Below, one piece after another: positions 35,225 to 44,566 of a stretch of DNA of 64,000 nucleotides. Position 1 is the stretch's first letter; each line of letters opens with the position of its first letter. Source of the DNA: Bacteroidia bacterium (GTDB lineage: Bacteria; Bacteroidota; Bacteroidia; B-17B0; Aurantibacillaceae); the NCBI GenBank assembly GCA_016787895.1, contig JAEUTN010000020.1, positions 62,001 to 126,000 of the forward strand, given 5' to 3'. The position numbers were made by a program, and so were the translations under genes. The notes below the pieces were generated by a model. It saw only the letters and a list, made by a program, of their open reading frames with translations. It ran no database searches and was not told where the DNA came from.

Positions 35225-36930
35225 AGCCCAAGACTTATTCGTAATTCCTTTGGAGTGATGTAGCGTTCGAACGGAAAATGTTCGCAAGCTTCAGCGTATT
35301 TGAATTCGGAGTTTCCTTTTTCAAGGATTAGATGTCTGAGGGTTTCTTTTTCAATTGAAGACATATTTTCCAAACTCAGGCAACAGCAAACAAAAGGATA
35401 AAGTTTTTCTACTCCGGTTTTTTCCGTTTTGCCAAGATGGGTGTAATGAATTCCCAATTCTGTTTTTAAACGGTTCAAGGCCCATGTCCTGAATAAGACG
35501 CGATTGCCCTGAAATTGTTCCACCATAGATCGGGTGATATGCGTACTCAAAACAGATGGATCAAGATTAATCACGTCTTTTTCAAAGCGCAGCATCATGT
35601 TGGAAGACGTAAACGCTTTTAGCGTGGAAGCCGGTGTTCGGTAGGTTTTGTTATTTTGAATTTTCTCAAATTCTATTGCGGCTAAGGCCCGCAAGGCCTT
35701 ATCCACCGGCCTAAAACCAAAACGGTAATAAAACCAAAAGGCCCCGGTTTTTATGCCCTCCGGATTTCCTTTTCCGAACTGATAGGGTTCCACCTCGAAG
35801 TAGCTGGGCGAAAATCGTTGTTTGTAGCTGCGCAACAATTGAGCAAACAAATAAGCCGATTCCCCACCACGATAAGATTCATAAATGTTGATGCCCAGTA
35901 AACTCCGCTTTCCAAAAAGCCAGGCCCCTCCATAAGCGATAGGAAATCCGTTTTTAAACATCATAAACCCAATGTAGGATTCCAAAGGCAATCGTCGGTC
36001 TGGCCTTGCACTGAAAAAGGCGATGCTGAAACCTCTCTCCAATTCGTAATATTCCAGTCCGGCTTCATCGCAAAGGCTTACCGGATCCGTTTCCCGGTTC
36101 AAAAACAATAAACTCAATCGGGCACAATGTATCAACTGCTTTTTTTGTTTTGAACCTAAGATTTTTGCATCAGGCAATGGTAACTGAATCAAAGCCTTTT
36201 CATCAAACCGTTTGATCAATCCCTCAACATGCAAGAAAGGTTTTGCCGAAAATTTCAACACCGGACTTTGATCGGCGCAAATCAATTTGACGCAAACCCG
36301 CATGGATTCAAACACCTGGTCCTTTTGAAGGTTGTTTATTGGCAATGCATCAATGTGCTGTAACAGTCGCTGCAATAAAATGCGGCGATCCGCACTCCCG
36401 AAAGCCAGTTCAAGCCATTTCATGGGTTTTAGATCCGCCCGGCCTTCCAGTTCAAATTCCATTTCCGGCAAACCTTCTTTTAGTGCTGTTAAAGGGTGGA
36501 TGGCCCCTTGCTCAAAATAGGACAATTCCAGGTGGATGTTTGTGTTTTTACTGAGCCAATGTATGAGGTGAAAACTATAAACTCCCAGCATCTGCGTGTT
36601 AGGAAGACCACTTTGATTCAGTGCTTTTCGGTTTTTTGTTCCAAGATGCAGGATGTTATTACTCAACCTGTTTAAGCCGTCAAGCGCTGCTCTGTACTCT
36701 GACGCTGATTCAGGATAAGCAGCGATAAACAACAGGCAACGTCTGTATTCCTTTATTTGAGAGGGTTTGAGGCTGTTGTAGACCTTGAGTTGCTCAAGAA
36801 GGTGGTGTTTGGTGGTACCGGAAAGAGCTCCAAATTGAAAAACTTGCCGGGTAAGTTCCTGCAGGAGTTCTACAGAGGTGGAATGAGGTGCTGGATTTTT
36901 CACAGGTGTGGTTGGTTTAAGCGCTAACAA
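35221..36930 (-). CDS. Unrecognised 569-residue protein with a GNAT-like region
   Basis: No signal peptide or membrane segment. The first 200 residues are helical and basic. Between residues 300 and 420 the order of motifs is acetyltransferase-like: Y-I-G-F-M-M-F-K-N-G-F-P-I-A-Y-G-G near 318, N-I-Y-E-S-Y-R-G-G-E-S-A-Y near 352 (compare the R-x-x-G-x-G/A loop of GNAT proteins), and F-W-F-Y-Y-R-F-G-F near 395 (compare the F-Y-x-x-x-G-F end). This is pattern reading only. The gene is convergent with the PorP-like gene and divergent from the Act operon; it is not part of either. Function unknown. Confidence 0.72.
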   Translation of the reverse strand: MLALKPTTPVKNPAPHSTSVELLQELTRQVFQFGALSGTTKHHLLEQLKVYNSLKPSQIKEYRRCLLFIAAYPESASEYRAALDGLNRLSNNILHLGTKNRKALNQSGLPNTQMLGVYSFHLIHWLSKNTNIHLELSYFEQGAIHPLTALKEGLPEMEFELEGRADLKPMKWLELAFGSADRRILLQRLLQHIDALPINNLQKDQVFESMRVCVKLICADQSPVLKFSAKPFLHVEGLIKRFDEKALIQLPLPDAKILGSKQKKQLIHCARLSLLFLNRETDPVSLCDEAGLEYYELERGFSIAFFSARPDRRLPLESYIGFMMFKNGFPIAYGGAWLFGKRSLLGINIYESYRGGESAYLFAQLLRSYKQRFSPSYFEVEPYQFGKGNPEGIKTGAFWFYYRFGFRPVDKALRALAAIEFEKIQNNKTYRTPASTLKAFTSSNMMLRFEKDVINLDPSVLSTHITRSMVEQFQGNRVLFRTWALNRLKTELGIHYTHLGKTEKTGVEKLYPFVCCCLSLENMSSIEKETLRHLILEKGNSEFKYAEACEHFPFERYITPKELRISLGL

Positions 36931-36966
36931 CGAATGTAAAGTAAAAGGGAGTGTGTTTCAAAAGGG

Positions 36967-36980
36967 CTGATTAAAATCAA
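36967..36980. promoter_or_regulatory. CRP/FNR-like palindrome between the 569-residue gene and the Act operon
   Basis: CTGATTAAAATCAA differs at one base from the FNR-type consensus TTGAT-N4-ATCAA. It lies 37 bases upstream of the minus-strand start at 36930 and 232 bases upstream of actA. No FNR-type regulator is seen in the window. Confidence 0.35.
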
Positions 36981-37135
36981 GTTTGAAACTGCAGATTTCC
37001 AAAAATTTGATGATAAAAAAATGAACAAAAATGTGGTGATTTCAACACGCTTTTGGAGGCTATTTAGAATGATTATAAATTACCCGATTTGTTAAAAGAA
37101 ATAAAAAAATCGCCCATTAATTCTCAATCTTCTGT

Positions 37136-37176
37136 TAAATTTGCCAACGTTTTGTGTCATTAATTTGTCATTAATT
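37136..37176 (+). promoter_or_regulatory. Putative actA promoter box and tandem GTCATTAATT repeats
   Basis: TAAATTTG at 37136-37143 matches the Bacteroidota -7 box TAnnTTTG. Downstream are two copies of GTCATTAATT (37156-37165 and 37167-37176) with an 11-bp period, about one helical turn. The remaining AT-rich bases between 36931 and 37211 show nothing else beyond the palindrome at 36967. Confidence 0.38.
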
Positions 37177-37211
37177 CGATGTTAAAAGGATCAAATTCTT
37201 CTCATTTTTAT

Positions 37212-38495
37212 ATGAAAAACCAAATCCCCGCATTTTCTCTAAAAACCATGGTAGCCGCGTTTATCATGGTTTTTATGTTTACTTCCGGCCTTCAGGCACA
37301 GGATGGAGCAAAGCTTTTTAAGCAGAACTGTGCCGTTTGTCACGCTTCGCATACCGATCAGCGCCTCACGGGCCCTGGTTTGAAAGGCCTTTTTGACCGG
37401 GCCCCCAAGGGCGATTGGCTCACCAAGTGGATCCTGAACAACGAAAAGCTGATCAAGAGCGGGGATGCCTATGCCAACAAAATCTACAACGATTACGGCA
37501 AAGCGGCAATGACCGTTTTTGAAGGACAATTGAATGAAAAGGATGTAGCGGCCATACTCGATTTTATCAAAGCACCACTGCCGGAAGCACCTAAAGCCGG
37601 ACCAGTTGCCGGTGCTCCATCCGGAGAATCCGCAGAAGAAACCCGTGGCATCGAGCCGCTTTACCTGATTCTTGCTTCCATCGTAGTTTTAGCCATCTTA
37701 TTAGGTGCTTTAAGGGGCATACGTACTTCTTTGCAAAACACCACCAACCGCATTGAAGGAAAAGAGGAACTACCTGAAATGTCGTTCTGGCAGGAAGTGA
37801 AGTCCTGGATGGCCGGTCACCGCCGTTTAGTAGGAGTTTTCAGTATTATCCTTGTTTTCGTTGGAATGAAGGGCTGCTGGGATGCCTGTTACGATATTGG
37901 TGTTTACTACGATTGGGAAACACAAAAAGGATATAAGCCCGAACAACCGATAAAATTTTCTCACAAGTTGCACGCCGGCGATAATGAAATTGCCTGTCAG
38001 TACTGCCACAGTTCAGTTGAAAAGTCGCGCCATGCAGGTATTCCTTCCGTGAACATCTGTATGAATTGCCACAAAGGCATTCAAAAAGGTCCTCAGTACG
38101 GAGAAACAGAGATCGCAAAGATTTATCAGGCGGCTGGATTTGACCCTTCCAGCGGCAGCTACGATCAAAGCAAACAAAACCCTTTGAAGTGGATTAAAGT
38201 GCATAACCTTCCTGATCACGTGTATTTCAATCACTCACAGCATGTGGTGGTGGGTAAAATTGAATGTGCCACTTGCCATGGCGATTTAAAAACCATGACT
38301 GTGGCTGAACAAAAAGCGCCTTTAACCATGAGATGGTGTGTGGATTGCCACCGCAAAACTGAAGTGGCTATGAAGGACAATCCTTATTACGACCGTTTAC
38401 ACAAAGCACTAAAGGAAAAATATGCCGGCCAGTACGACGTGAAGTTTACGGTTGAAAAAATCGGTGGTTTGGAATGCGCCAAATGCCACTATTAA
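37212..38495 (+). CDS. actA: Alternative complex III subunit ActA, six haem c sites
   Basis: 427 residues. ATG 37212 gives a signal peptide (ends G-L-Q-A-Q); an ATG at 37179 adds 11 residues. Six C-x-x-C-H sites are visible: C-A-V-C-H near residue 45 in a separate N-terminal cytochrome c domain, a membrane segment near residue 155, then C-Q-Y-C-H, C-M-N-C-H, C-A-T-C-H, C-V-D-C-H and C-A-K-C-H in a C-terminal multihaem part. In alternative complex III, which oxidises menaquinol in place of the bc1 complex, ActA is the pentahaem electron-transfer subunit on the periplasmic side. First gene of actABCDEF-coxBA. Confidence 0.93.
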   Translation: MKNQIPAFSLKTMVAAFIMVFMFTSGLQAQDGAKLFKQNCAVCHASHTDQRLTGPGLKGLFDRAPKGDWLTKWILNNEKLIKSGDAYANKIYNDYGKAAMTVFEGQLNEKDVAAILDFIKAPLPEAPKAGPVAGAPSGESAEETRGIEPLYLILASIVVLAILLGALRGIRTSLQNTTNRIEGKEELPEMSFWQEVKSWMAGHRRLVGVFSIILVFVGMKGCWDACYDIGVYYDWETQKGYKPEQPIKFSHKLHAGDNEIACQYCHSSVEKSRHAGIPSVNICMNCHKGIQKGPQYGETEIAKIYQAAGFDPSSGSYDQSKQNPLKWIKVHNLPDHVYFNHSQHVVVGKIECATCHGDLKTMTVAEQKAPLTMRWCVDCHRKTEVAMKDNPYYDRLHKALKEKYAGQYDVKFTVEKIGGLECAKCHY

Positions 38496-38527
38496 ATTTT
38501 AGAAACATTAAAGATTCATAACACCTA

Positions 38528-41500
38528 ATGTCTATGTCAAAGAAATACTGGAGAGGATTACCCGAACTGCATAACAGTCCCGAATTTGCAGAACAACACC
38601 GGAATGAGTTTGCAGAACCACTTCCAATGGAAGAGTTTCTGGGCAGCAGCAGCGCTGAGAAATCAGGCACCAGCCGCCGCGACTTTTTAAAAGTCATGGG
38701 TTTCTCAACCGCCGCGGTAGCTTTAGCGGCCTGCGAAACTCCCGTGAACCGTTCCATTCCTTATGTTGTTAAACCTGAGGAAGTGACTCCGGGCGTAGCT
38801 AATTTTTACGCCAGCACCTTTTACGATGGTCATGATTTCGCTTCCATTTTGGTGAAAACCCGCGAAGGGCGTCCTATTAAAATTGAAAGCAACGATGTAA
38901 AAGGATTGCCATACACCAATACCAACGCACGCGTTCAGGCTTCTGTTCTAGGCTTATACGATGGTGCCCGCTTAAGAGGTCCGGTTGTTAAAGGCAAAGA
39001 GGCCACCTGGAGTGCAGCGGATGATGCCGTGAAAGCCGCCTTGAAAGGTGGTAACATTCGTATTTTAAGTTCAAGCATTATCAGCCCATCAACTAAAGCG
39101 GTAATAGCTGAGTTCATTGAAAAACACCCCGGCACCAAACACGTTTCTTACGATGCCGTTTCTTATAACGCCTTAGTACTTGCCAATAAAAATGTATTTG
39201 GAAAGTCTGTGGTTTCTTCTTACGATTTCAGCAAGGCTAAAGTGGTAGTAGGCATTGCCTGCGACTTCCTGGGTAACTGGTTATCCGGTGCTGAATTTGC
39301 AAAGCAATACGCGAAGAACAGAAAGGTGAGCAAGGAAAATCCCGAAATGAGTCAACACTTCCATTTCGAGAGCAACATGTCGTTAACCGGCGCCAATGCC
39401 GACTACCGTTACATGGTAAAACCCAGCGAACTTGGTAAAGTAACGTTGGCCCTTTTCAACGAAGTGGCTGTGCTGACCTCCAACAGTAAAGTTTCGGGTA
39501 ACGACAAAATTGAAAATGCCGATGCTGTAAAAGCAATCAAATCCATCGCTTCCAAACTGGCCTCTAATAAAGGGAAATCATTGGTGGTGGCCGGCGTAAA
39601 CGATGAAGGCGTTCAAACCCTTATCAACGGCATTAACCAAATGCTCGATAACTACGGAAAAACTGTAGATGTTGAGAATTACAGCAATTTTAAACAAGGT
39701 AACGATAAAGAATTTGCCGACCTGGTAGCTGAAATGGCTTCAGGAAAAGTAAGCACCCTCTTAACTTACAATTGTAACCCGGTTTACAGCTCACCAGCGT
39801 CTTTGAAATTTGCTGATGCTTACAAAAAAGTGACCAACAAAATTTCTTTTGCCACCGTGTTGGACGAAACCGCTCAGATGGCCGATGTCATTTGTCCTGA
39901 CCACCATTATCTGGAGTCGTGGGGCGATGCTCATCCAAAACGCGGCTGGTTCACCCTTCAACAGCCCACCATTAATCCGGTGTTCATGGCACCCCGCCAC
40001 GAAGGCACACGCCAGTTCCAGGATTCTATGTTAAAATGGTCAGGCATTAAGAGTGATTATTTAACCTATTTGCAAGGCTATTGGAACAACCGCGTGTTCC
40101 CGAATCAGGGTAAACACCTCGACTTCCAATCTTTTTGGGCCAATGCTTTACACGACGGCGCTGTAAAAACCTACGTTCAGTCGCCCGCTTCTCTTGAAGC
40201 TATAATACCAAAAGACACCACAGGTAAACCGATTCTTGCCGGCAGCGCTTCGCCAATGGCCATGAGTGAGGAAACTGAAGGCAACGACAGCACTGCTGTT
40301 GCCGCTATGGCTCCTGCAGCCCCGGTTAAAAACGAAAAAACAAACGTTGAGGAAGTTGCTGCCCCAACGGCTGATTATAACAAAGCAGCGGCCATGGCTA
40401 CATCAGCCAAAGGCGGTCAGATGGAATTGTTCATCTATGAAAAAACCGGTGCCGGTAATGGTACTTACAGCAACAACCCATGGTTAATGGAGTTGCCCGA
40501 TCCTATTTCAAAAGTGACCTGGGACAATTACATTACCATGAGTCCGATTGATGTGAAAGCACTTGGGTTAAACGAAATGTTGCGTCAGGACATTGAAGGC
40601 AGTATTGTTGATTTAACCGTGAATGGTGTTACTGTAACCGTTCCTGTTTATCCTCAACCCGGTCAGGCACCAGGCTCAATAGGCCTCGCCGTGGGTTACG
40701 GAAGAAACGCAGAAACTTTAAAAGTGGCGCATGGTGTAGGTGTTAACGCTTTCCAATTCCTGAGCCTCAGCAATGGTACCATTCAAAGCTACGCGGGCAA
40801 TGCAGAGTTAAAAGCTAATGGAGAAACCCACCGTTTTGCAGCCACTCAAATTCAGCACACCATCATGGGCAGGGAAGAATACCTGTTGCGTGAAGTATCC
40901 TTAAAAGAATTCAAAGAAAAAGATAAAAACTACTGGAATCCGCCTGTTGAACTTACTGTTCACGGTGAGAAAAAACCCGTTGGTGAAATCGATCTTTGGG
41001 CACAGCACGAACGTCCGGGTCACAAATGGGGCATGAGTATTGACATGAACCTTTGCTTTGGCTGCGGCGCATGCGTTGTAGCATGTACTGCAGAAAACAA
41101 CGTGGCTGTAGTAGGTAAAGATGAAGTGAGAAAAACCCGCGACATGCATTGGTTGAGAATCGACCGCTATTACAGCTCTGACATGAACATCCGCAAGGGT
41201 GAAGAAGCAGGTTTGGGTTCTCAGCAAATGTACATTGAGATGGAAAATCCTTCGGCTAATCCGCAGGTGACCTTCCAGCCAATGATGTGTCAGCATTGTA
41301 ATCACGCTCCTTGCGAAACGGTTTGTCCGGTTTTGGCAACCAGCCACAGCACCGAAGGTTTGAACATGATGACCTACAACCGTTGTATCGGCACCCGTTA
41401 TTGCGCCAACAACTGTCCGTTTAAAGTTCGTCGTTTCAACTGGTTTAACCTGAATGAAAATCCTGACTTTGCCGATATCAATCCTGCCCAACAGGAATTG

Positions 41501-41887
41501 GGCCGCATGGTTTTGAATCCCGATGTGGTGGTTCGCAGCCGCGGGGTAATGGAAAAGTGCTCTATGTGCCAGCAACGTTTACAAGCCGGAAAACTCGAAG
41601 CAAAAAAAGCAGGTACAGCATTGAAAGACGGCGCCATCAAAACCGCTTGTCAATCGGCTTGTCCAAGCAGCGCTATTTCTTTTGGTGATCTCAACGACAG
41701 CGAGTCGATGGTGAACAAAGAGAGAAACGATGAAAGGACTTACTTCCTGCTGGAAGACATTGGTGTTCGTCCGACCACTTCTTACAAAGTGAAAGTAAGA
41801 AATCAGGAAGAGCAGATGATTTTCGAAAAAGCAGGCGCGGTTAAAGCCGAAGGCAAACAAGAACATCACGAAGAAAAACATTCATAA
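38528..41887 (+). CDS. actB: Alternative complex III subunit ActB, molybdopterin-like plus iron-sulfur
   Basis: 1,119 residues, a natural fusion of two domains. A Tat-type stretch S-R-R-D-F-L-K-V-M-G near residue 55 is followed by A-A-C (lipobox-like), so the protein is exported folded. Residues 80-770 form a molybdopterin-oxidoreductase-like domain that in this family lacks the cofactor. Residues 830-1090 carry four iron-sulfur cluster sites: C-F-G-C-G-A-C-V-V-A-C, C-Q-H-C-N-H-A-P-C-E-T-V-C-P, C-I-G-T-R-Y-C-A-N-N-C-P and C-S-M-C-Q with a later C-Q-S-A-C-P. A Pro/Ala/Glu-rich insert near residues 575-630 looks like a flexible linker. It passes electrons between the quinol site and the ActA haems. 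Confidence 0.95.
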   Translation: MSMSKKYWRGLPELHNSPEFAEQHRNEFAEPLPMEEFLGSSSAEKSGTSRRDFLKVMGFSTAAVALAACETPVNRSIPYVVKPEEVTPGVANFYASTFYDGHDFASILVKTREGRPIKIESNDVKGLPYTNTNARVQASVLGLYDGARLRGPVVKGKEATWSAADDAVKAALKGGNIRILSSSIISPSTKAVIAEFIEKHPGTKHVSYDAVSYNALVLANKNVFGKSVVSSYDFSKAKVVVGIACDFLGNWLSGAEFAKQYAKNRKVSKENPEMSQHFHFESNMSLTGANADYRYMVKPSELGKVTLALFNEVAVLTSNSKVSGNDKIENADAVKAIKSIASKLASNKGKSLVVAGVNDEGVQTLINGINQMLDNYGKTVDVENYSNFKQGNDKEFADLVAEMASGKVSTLLTYNCNPVYSSPASLKFADAYKKVTNKISFATVLDETAQMADVICPDHHYLESWGDAHPKRGWFTLQQPTINPVFMAPRHEGTRQFQDSMLKWSGIKSDYLTYLQGYWNNRVFPNQGKHLDFQSFWANALHDGAVKTYVQSPASLEAIIPKDTTGKPILAGSASPMAMSEETEGNDSTAVAAMAPAAPVKNEKTNVEEVAAPTADYNKAAAMATSAKGGQMELFIYEKTGAGNGTYSNNPWLMELPDPISKVTWDNYITMSPIDVKALGLNEMLRQDIEGSIVDLTVNGVTVTVPVYPQPGQAPGSIGLAVGYGRNAETLKVAHGVGVNAFQFLSLSNGTIQSYAGNAELKANGETHRFAATQIQHTIMGREEYLLREVSLKEFKEKDKNYWNPPVELTVHGEKKPVGEIDLWAQHERPGHKWGMSIDMNLCFGCGACVVACTAENNVAVVGKDEVRKTRDMHWLRIDRYYSSDMNIRKGEEAGLGSQQMYIEMENPSANPQVTFQPMMCQHCNHAPCETVCPVLATSHSTEGLNMMTYNRCIGTRYCANNCPFKVRRFNWFNLNENPDFADINPAQQELGRMVLNPDVVVRSRGVMEKCSMCQQRLQAGKLEAKKAGTALKDGAIKTACQSACPSSAISFGDLNDSESMVNKERNDERTYFLLEDIGVRPTTSYKVKVRNQEEQMIFEKAGAVKAEGKQEHHEEKHS

Positions 41888-41910
41888 AAGAATAAAAATT
41901 CAGAGATTAT

Positions 41911-43299
41911 ATGCACGCAGAATCAGAAATCAGGATCCCTCTCATACTCGGCAATAAAAACTATCGCCAGATCACGGACGATATCATAGCGCCGATCGAA
42001 GGAAAAGCAGCCAGAGGCTGGTACACGCTGATCACCCTTTCAGCCCTTTGTTTTCTTTGGGGAATAGGCAGCCTTGCCTACACCATTGGTGTTGGTATTG
42101 GTTCTTGGGGAAGCAATAATGGTGTGGATTGGGCATGGGACATCACCAATTTCGTTTGGTGGATTGGTATCGGTCACGCCGGAACGCTGATCTCCGCTGT
42201 ATTGTTATTGTTTCGCCAACGCTGGCGTATGGCCATTAACCGTTCTGCTGAGGCCATGACCATCTTTGCGGTAATGTGCGCTGCCATCTTCGTGTTGTTG
42301 CACACCGGTCGTCCCTGGTTGGATTACATGTTGTTCCCTTTACCTAATCAGTTTGGTTCCCTTTGGCCTAACTTCAACTCCCCACTGTTGTGGGACGTGT
42401 TTGCGGTATCCACTTATTTTACCGTTTCCCTGGTGTTTTGGTACATCGGTTTAATTCCTGACTTCGGTATGATTCGTGACCGCGTGATTAAACCGTGGCA
42501 AAAGAAATTTTACGGATTACTCTCTTTCGGTTGGGGTGGAAGCGCCCGCCACTGGAGCCGTTTCGAAGAAGTGTCTCTGGTACTGGCCGGTTTATCTACG
42601 CCTCTGGTGTTCTCGGTACACTCCATTGTATCCTTTGACTTTGCTACCTCGGTCATTCCGGGCTGGCACACCACTATTTTCCCTCCTTATTTCGTTGCCG
42701 GTGCCGTATTCTCAGGATTTGCCATGGTGCTTACCCTGATGTTGGTAGTGAGAAAGATTTACAAACTCGAATCATACTTAACCGTAAAACACATCGAATA
42801 CATGAACATTGTAATTATTGTTACAGGTTCAATTGTAGGTGTGGCCTATTTAACGGAATTGTTTGTGGCCTGGTATTCCGGAGTAGAGTGGGAGCAATAC
42901 GCTTTCCTTAACCGCGCTACCGGTCCTTTGGCCTGGTCGTACTGGATCATGATGGGTTGCAACGTGGTTTCTCCGCAGTTATTCTGGATCAAAAAAATCC
43001 GCACGTCCATCGTGGCTACTTTTATCCTTTCCATTGTGGTGAACATTGGTATGTGGTTCGAGCGTTTTGTAATCATCGTAACCACTCTGTGCCGTACTTA
43101 CGTGCCTTCTTCATGGAACACCTATACCCCAAGCTTTATCGATGTGGGCATTTTTGTAGGAACCATTGGTATGTTTGGTACTTTCTTTTTGTTGTTCTCA
43201 AGGTATTTCCCTGTTATCGCGCAGGCCGAACTTAAAACAATATTAAAATCATCCGGTGAAGCACAGAAAAAAGCTGTGGCCTCACATGCACACCATTAA
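41911..43299 (+). CDS. actC: Alternative complex III subunit ActC (NrfD family)
   Basis: 462 residues, integral membrane protein with about ten helices, of the NrfD/PsrC family that holds a quinol-binding site. Typical segments are visible: W-W-I-G-I-G-H-A-G-T-L-I-S-A-V-L-L near residue 90, H-T-G-R-P-W near residue 131, and V-S-F-D-F-A-T-S-V-I-P-G-W-H near residue 250. In the complex, ActC together with ActF forms the membrane core. It lies 23 bases after actB in the same operon; a His-rich tail ends the protein. Confidence 0.95.
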   Translation: MHAESEIRIPLILGNKNYRQITDDIIAPIEGKAARGWYTLITLSALCFLWGIGSLAYTIGVGIGSWGSNNGVDWAWDITNFVWWIGIGHAGTLISAVLLLFRQRWRMAINRSAEAMTIFAVMCAAIFVLLHTGRPWLDYMLFPLPNQFGSLWPNFNSPLLWDVFAVSTYFTVSLVFWYIGLIPDFGMIRDRVIKPWQKKFYGLLSFGWGGSARHWSRFEEVSLVLAGLSTPLVFSVHSIVSFDFATSVIPGWHTTIFPPYFVAGAVFSGFAMVLTLMLVVRKIYKLESYLTVKHIEYMNIVIIVTGSIVGVAYLTELFVAWYSGVEWEQYAFLNRATGPLAWSYWIMMGCNVVSPQLFWIKKIRTSIVATFILSIVVNIGMWFERFVIIVTTLCRTYVPSSWNTYTPSFIDVGIFVGTIGMFGTFFLLFSRYFPVIAQAELKTILKSSGEAQKKAVASHAHH

Positions 43300-43319
43300 T
43301 GCGTTGAAAAAAATTAACT

Positions 43320-43889
43320 ATGGCAACTACTAAACATATCATCCACGGAGTATTTGGCGACGAAGTGCCATTACTCGAAGCATGTAAAAAATTAAGAGCA
43401 TCCGGCATTCGGGTGAAGGATGTCTTTTCTCCTTTTCCGATTCACGGCATCGACTCGGTAATTGGTGTTCCGCGTACGCGACTGGCCATTTGCGCATTTA
43501 TCTACGGTTTAACCGGATTGGGTCTGGCCACTTTAATGATGTGGTACATGATGATTTCCGATTGGCCAAATGACATTGGCGGTAAACCTAACTGGGCGTA
43601 TTACTTCAATATCCCGGCGTTTATTCCAATTACGTTTGAGAGTACTGTTTTTTGCGCCGCTCATGGCATGGCTTTAACGTATTTGTTGCGTTGCTGGCTG
43701 GTACCTGGCGCGAAAGCAAAAAATCCGGATCCACGAACCACCGACGATAAATTTTTGGTTTATCTCGACCTGAACGACGAGCAGGCAAAAAAAGCTGAAG
43801 CCTTGTTGAAGGAGTGCGGTGCAGAAGAGGTGAACCACAAAGGGTCCTACACGGTTGAACCCAAATACGTAATTGAAGAAACACACTAA
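43320..43889 (+). CDS. actD: Alternative complex III subunit ActD (DUF3341)
   Basis: 189 residues. The start K-H-I-I-H-G-V-F-G-D-E-V-P-L-L-E-A-C-K-K-L and the S-P-F-P-I-H-G-I-D segment are typical of DUF3341. Two membrane segments (about residues 56-82 and 98-125) make a hairpin, and the C-terminal part is cytoplasmic. ActD is a small structural subunit of the complex. It lies 20 bases after actC. Confidence 0.94.
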   Translation: MATTKHIIHGVFGDEVPLLEACKKLRASGIRVKDVFSPFPIHGIDSVIGVPRTRLAICAFIYGLTGLGLATLMMWYMMISDWPNDIGGKPNWAYYFNIPAFIPITFESTVFCAAHGMALTYLLRCWLVPGAKAKNPDPRTTDDKFLVYLDLNDEQAKKAEALLKECGAEEVNHKGSYTVEPKYVIEETH

Positions 43890-43897
43890 AACTGATC

Positions 43898-44539
43898 ATG
43901 AAAAAACACTATAGCCTTTTCCGCTTTTCATTCGCGACGGCTTTTGGCGGATTGCTTATCGCAGCCATGAGTTCTTGCGGGAAGAGAGACGCGAACAGCC
44001 CGGGAGTTGAATTTTTCCCTGACATGTACCGCTCCCCTTCCTTAGAATATTACAATGTGCATACAGTAGATGGAGATACCGTTTACAACGCCATGCATCC
44101 GGTGAGTGGCACCGTTGCAAGAGGGTACATACCTTATACCTATCCTAATACACCGGAGGGCTATGAGCAGGCCGGTTTAAACCTGAAGAATCCGCTTGAC
44201 GCTTCCAAAAGAGAAAACTGGGAGAAAGAAGGAGAAGTTTTGTATGGTAAATTCTGTGTTCATTGTCACGGAGCCACCGGTGCCGGTGATGGAAAAGTGG
44301 GTGGCAAATTGCCCGGTCCGCCGCCTGCATACGATGGTGCTTTGAAAAACTTACCGGAGGGAAAAATTTTCCATTCCATCACGTATGGTAAAAACTCCAT
44401 GGGATCACATGCTAGTCAGTTAACCGCCGAGGAGCGCTGGAAGCTGGTCGTTTATGTTCAGAAGTTACAAGGCCCTAAAACTACCGGTACCGACAGCACG
44501 GCTGTAGCTGCACCTGTTGCCACCACTACTACTAAATGA
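43898..44539 (+). CDS. actE: Alternative complex III subunit ActE, monohaem cytochrome c lipoprotein
   Basis: 213 residues. A lipobox-type export signal (A-A-M-S-S-C near residue 27) suggests anchoring by a lipid. One haem site, F-C-V-H-C-H-G near residue 126, with a likely axial Met in K-N-S-M-G-S-H near residue 168. The order of segments is that of a class I cytochrome c. In the complex, ActE carries electrons from ActA towards the oxidase. Only eight bases separate it from actD. A Thr/Ala-rich tail ends the protein. Confidence 0.93.
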   Translation: MKKHYSLFRFSFATAFGGLLIAAMSSCGKRDANSPGVEFFPDMYRSPSLEYYNVHTVDGDTVYNAMHPVSGTVARGYIPYTYPNTPEGYEQAGLNLKNPLDASKRENWEKEGEVLYGKFCVHCHGATGAGDGKVGGKLPGPPPAYDGALKNLPEGKIFHSITYGKNSMGSHASQLTAEERWKLVVYVQKLQGPKTTGTDSTAVAAPVATTTTK

Positions 44540-44566
44540 TGTTTTAAATTAACAGAGTAAGAACTT

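Noticed and set aside
40901..41575. 224-codon open frame antisense to actB
   Set aside because: It covers the iron-sulfur domain of actB on the other strand; its His-rich, unstructured translation is a shadow of that gene.
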